Positions 25,381 through 26,961 of a stretch of 26,961 nucleotides of DNA are shown here, in pieces. Each line of letters opens with the position of its first letter. The first letter of the stretch is position 1. The position numbers and the translations under genes were made by a program. The notes beneath the pieces are model-generated. The model did not search any database. It saw only the letters and a list, made by a program, of their open reading frames with translations, and was not told where the DNA came from. Source of the stretch: Clostridia bacterium (lineage in GTDB: Bacteria > Bacillota > Clostridia > Oscillospirales > Ruminococcaceae); assembly GCA_026001145.1 (NCBI GenBank), contig BNZN01000010.1, positions 1 to 26,961 of the forward strand, read 5' to 3'.

Positions 25381-25414
25381 TTGCTGTAAGGTTTTAATTA
25401 AAACCTTACAGCAA
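25381..25414. repeat. 34-bp perfect palindrome
   Basis: TTGCTGTAAGGTTTTAA (25381-25397) is followed immediately by its exact reverse complement (25398-25414). With no loop it is more like a protein-binding or cruciform site than a terminator. Apart from this, 25311-25580 has no gene that I can support. Confidence 0.85.
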
Positions 25415-25598
25415 TTCGCGATTTGGCGATACGTATTTTTTGCTGGGGCAATATGTCAATGTTGAAATTAAATTTGCGCATGTAATTATCAATTTGTTGC
25501 CCAACTTCGAAGACAAATAATTGTTATAACATATGTATTGACTGCCAAACTCCATAAATGCTAACATCTCATCAATAATAAATTTGAAGGGGATGTTG

Positions 25599-25895
25599 AT
25601 GGTGGATAGTGTGAGATTTTTAGAAGTTTCGGTGGGGGAGTTATTTGAAATCAATGGGGGTGCACTCGAAGGAGGAGCGGTCGTATTGCCGCATGGAAAT
25701 GCTGGTGGTGGCAACGCAGCAGGCAACCGTGGAAATAATGCAAGAGGCGCCCACCCACTCGACCACTTATATGCGCCAGGACCAAGTCCGAAAGAGCTCA
25801 AGCGGCAACAGGGTGCACAACGGCTTGCAGAACAGAGATACATCAGACGGTGCGCTGCGCATATCGCGGGAGCTAAGATGGGAAGGAAACACTAG
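25599..25895 (+). CDS. Double-glycine-leader peptide precursor 2 (paralogue of 25009)
   Basis: 98 residues from ATG 25599; GAAGGGG (25586-25592) ends six bases before, and the ribosome region is itself a near-copy of that of gene 1. The leader FLEVSVGELFEINGG is identical to gene 1 over 15 residues, ending in GG at 20-21. The predicted mature part (77 residues) starts ALEGGAVVLP, has a Gly/Asn-rich stretch (GNAGGGNAAGNRGNNARG), then HLYAPGPSPKELKRQQGAQR aligned with gene 1, and a basic C-terminus with a single Cys. The Gly-rich N-terminal core with GxxxG-like spacing recalls membrane-inserting bacteriocins, but the long basic tail does not. Overlapping frames at 25645-26043 share no homology with gene 1 and are rejected. 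Function unknown. Confidence 0.72.
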   Translation: MVDSVRFLEVSVGELFEINGGALEGGAVVLPHGNAGGGNAAGNRGNNARGAHPLDHLYAPGPSPKELKRQQGAQRLAEQRYIRRCAAHIAGAKMGRKH

Positions 25896-25912
25896 AATAA
25901 AAATGAAGGGGT

Positions 25913-25937
25913 GTGGTAAAGACCACGGCCTCTTTGT
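25913..25937 (+). terminator. Candidate terminator after peptide gene 2
   Basis: GTGGT (25913-25917), loop AAAG, ACCAC (25922-25926), followed by GGCCTCTTTGTGTTT. Short stem and impure T-tract. Confidence 0.45.
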
Positions 25938-25977
25938 GTTTGTAATTTGTCTCATGTGTTTCGATAACGCGTGGCAC

Positions 25978-26006
25978 TTGCTTAATGATACTAAATATGA
26001 TATTAT
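25978..26006 (+). promoter_or_regulatory. Candidate promoter of hicAB
   Basis: TTGCTT (25978-25983), 17-base spacer, TATTAT (26001-26006), about 25 bases before the hicA start. Such promoters are usually repressed by the HicB or HicA-HicB complex; no obvious operator palindrome is seen. Confidence 0.5.
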
Positions 26007-26030
26007 ATTAGTCACGTGGAGGTTGTTGCG

Positions 26031-26252
26031 GTGGTGGATGTAAGCAAGCTGATTGATAAGATGGTGCGCCGACCTAATGGTGTTCGTATGGCAGATGCCC
26101 ATAAGGTGTTAACTTCCTGTGGATATTGTTTCAGTCGGCAAAAGGGTTCCCACCGACACTATATCAACCCAAGCGGAGATGTTATAACCATAAAAGATGA
26201 AACGCCGCTAAAAGCAGTTTACGTCAAAGACATACTAAGTCGTGTTACATGA
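26031..26252 (+). CDS. hicA: HicA-type mRNA interferase toxin
   Basis: 73 residues from GTG 26031, eight bases after GGAGG (26018-26022); the frame opens at GTG 26016 but that start overlaps the ribosome site. The double-stranded RNA-binding-like fold is indicated by the segment ADAHKVLTSCGYCFSRQKGS and the catalytic histidine in KGSHRHY, followed by VITI. HicA cleaves mRNA in a ribosome-independent way and is neutralised by HicB. The order toxin then antitoxin with a 13-base gap is the usual arrangement. Confidence 0.88.
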   Translation: MVDVSKLIDKMVRRPNGVRMADAHKVLTSCGYCFSRQKGSHRHYINPSGDVITIKDETPLKAVYVKDILSRVT

Positions 26253-26265
26253 AAGGGGAATAAAA

Positions 26266-26610
26266 ATGGAGGCGAAAGACTATTTGAATTTGCCATATAA
26301 CATTTCAATCCGGCGTATAAACGATGGGAGTAGTTCATACTACCTTGCCACTGTGCAGGAATTTGACGGGTGCCAAAGTACCGGCGAAACGATAGAATCT
26401 GCGGCCGAAAGTCTGGAAGAAGCAATGGAAGGGTGGGTAGAAACAAAACTGCAAAACGGGTTCTCCATCCCGCATCCGTTTTGTGCACCGGAATACAGCG
26501 GCAAGTTTGTTTTACGCGTACCGAAAACTTTACACAAACAACTCGCAACCGAAGCCGAACGTGAAGGTGTTAGTTTAAATCAATATGCTGTCTACAAACT
26601 GGCACGCTAA
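26266..26610 (+). CDS. hicB: HicB-type antitoxin with ribbon-helix-helix domain
   Basis: 114 residues from ATG 26266, with AAAGGGGA seven bases upstream. The N-terminal partial RNase H-like domain has YYLATVQEFDGCQSTGET and EEAMEGWVE; the C-terminal part SGKFVLRVPKTLHKQLATEA followed by GVSLNQYAVYKLAR is a ribbon-helix-helix DNA-binding domain, so this HicB probably represses the operon. It blocks the HicA active site. Next to peptide genes and an insertion element, in the accessory end of the window. Confidence 0.9.
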   Translation: MEAKDYLNLPYNISIRRINDGSSSYYLATVQEFDGCQSTGETIESAAESLEEAMEGWVETKLQNGFSIPHPFCAPEYSGKFVLRVPKTLHKQLATEAEREGVSLNQYAVYKLAR

Positions 26611-26635
26611 AATCTGGCCCCTTCGTACTTTATAC

Positions 26636-26740
26636 CATTTCTTTGCGTTCCAAGCATTCCGGAATTCGTAACAAATTCGCTTTCTCGAACTTTTCTTGGG
26701 TTTGCAACTCGCTTTTCAAGAAGCAAACCGGAGAGGGGAC
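26636..26740 (+). repeat. Interspersed multi-hairpin repeat, copy R7 (forward, truncated)
   Basis: One leader module (GCGTTCCAAGCATTCCGGAA), the CGCTTTCTCGAACTTTTCTTG start of H1, then the divergent third-subtype segment at 26701-26727 (GGTTTGC can pair with GCAAACC), the left arm of H2 (CCGGAGAGGGGA), and then an abrupt stop where the IS3-type end begins. Confidence 0.8.
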
Positions 26741-26746
26741 CTAATT

Positions 26747-26961
26747 TGAACTGACCCCCAAAAGTTAGACACAAATTAGACAAAAAGGGGGAACTAAGTA
26801 ACGGGGAAGGCTTGAAGCCCGTAAATAGCAGGCAGTAAGCTATTTAATTGCCTTGATACGCCAATTGTTGTAATAGTCCAAATAGCCGATTTTGGCTTTG
26901 GAGTGTTTCACGGATTCAACTTTTTACAAATGGGGGGAACATTCTTATTATTTGTTCGTAA
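26747..26961 (-). mobile_element. End of an IS3-family (IS150-like) insertion sequence, continuing past the window
   Basis: The inverted-repeat end starts with TGAACTGACCCCCAAAAG at 26747, as in many Firmicutes IS3/IS150 elements. The adjacent inner sequence encodes, on the minus strand, the C-terminus of an IS3 OrfB transposase. It interrupts H2 of repeat R7. Confidence 0.75.
26794..26923 (-). pseudogene. Broken C-terminus of IS3-family OrfB transposase
   Basis: On the minus strand the frame from 26923 reads KVESVKHSKAKIGYLDYYNN then WRIKAIK and stops at 26840, matching the YIDYYNNxRIK motif near the end of IS3 integrase-type transposases. The usual ending continues in another frame as SLLPAIYGLQAFPVT and a stop at 26794-26796, resembling LSPVQYRLQAFP. 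A stop also lies upstream at 26924-26926. Two disruptions indicate a decayed, inactive element. Confidence 0.7.

Noticed and set aside
25645..26043. 132-residue frame overlapping peptide gene 2
   Set aside because: It shares nothing with peptide gene 1, while the chosen frame aligns in both leader and core, and it would run through a terminator and the hicA promoter.

Overview
This window looks like a chromosomal segment of a low-to-moderate G+C Gram-positive bacterium, most likely an anaerobic Clostridia (Oscillospirales/Ruminococcaceae-like). The signs are strong Shine-Dalgarno sites with frequent GTG/TTG starts, a QueT transporter, an RqcP (YabO) protein, a bifunctional Rel, a clostridial-type short pyrophosphatase-like protein, and a GyrA plus a clostridial ParC-like second topoisomerase A subunit. 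The standard code is used (TGA stops). Nearly every gene is on the + strand.

Layout. 1-4553: end of an unrecognised protein, queT, a membrane-anchored LysM-G5-M23 cell-wall peptidase, and a Wzx/MATE-type flippase overlapping it by 4 bases. 5065-8461: hisS, an AT-rich transglutaminase-like gene that appears inserted, a PHP-family histidinol-phosphatase-like gene and a small pyrophosphatase-like gene. 8560-10565: an IS200/IS605-type non-autonomous element, then a half-size ABC exporter gene broken by a one-base frameshift. 11081-16297: gyrA with a perfect sigma-A promoter, a small overlapping gene, and a parC-like gene. 16629-22339: tatD, recJ, rel and an MBL-fold hydrolase, closely packed. 22640-24125: tyrS and rqcP. 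24313-24840: six tRNAs (Val, Asp, Phe, Gly-GCC, Gly-CCC, Cys) behind a perfect promoter. 25009-26961: an accessory end with two paralogous double-glycine-leader peptides, a hicAB toxin-antitoxin pair and the end of an IS3-family element.

The most striking content is not protein-coding. A family of about 200-260 bp interspersed repeats (copies near 1029, 4619, 10592 reverse, 13848, 16384 reverse, 22347, 26636, plus relics near 4845 and 25233) sits between transcription units roughly every 4 kb. Each intact copy has two strong hairpins whose arms differ between copies but change together so that pairing is kept, which points to selection or a folding-dependent copying mechanism. One copy (16384) is a chimera of two subtypes, one is cut by the IS3 element, and a relic supplies the C-terminal codons of one peptide gene. 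The second notable system is the pair of double-glycine-leader peptide genes at 25009 and 25599, separated by a 34-bp perfect palindrome; no matching peptidase-transporter lies in the window.

Most of the remainder is housekeeping: translation (hisS, tyrS, tRNAs, rqcP), DNA topology and repair (gyrA, parC-like, recJ, tatD), stringent response (rel) and cell envelope (M23 peptidase, flippase).
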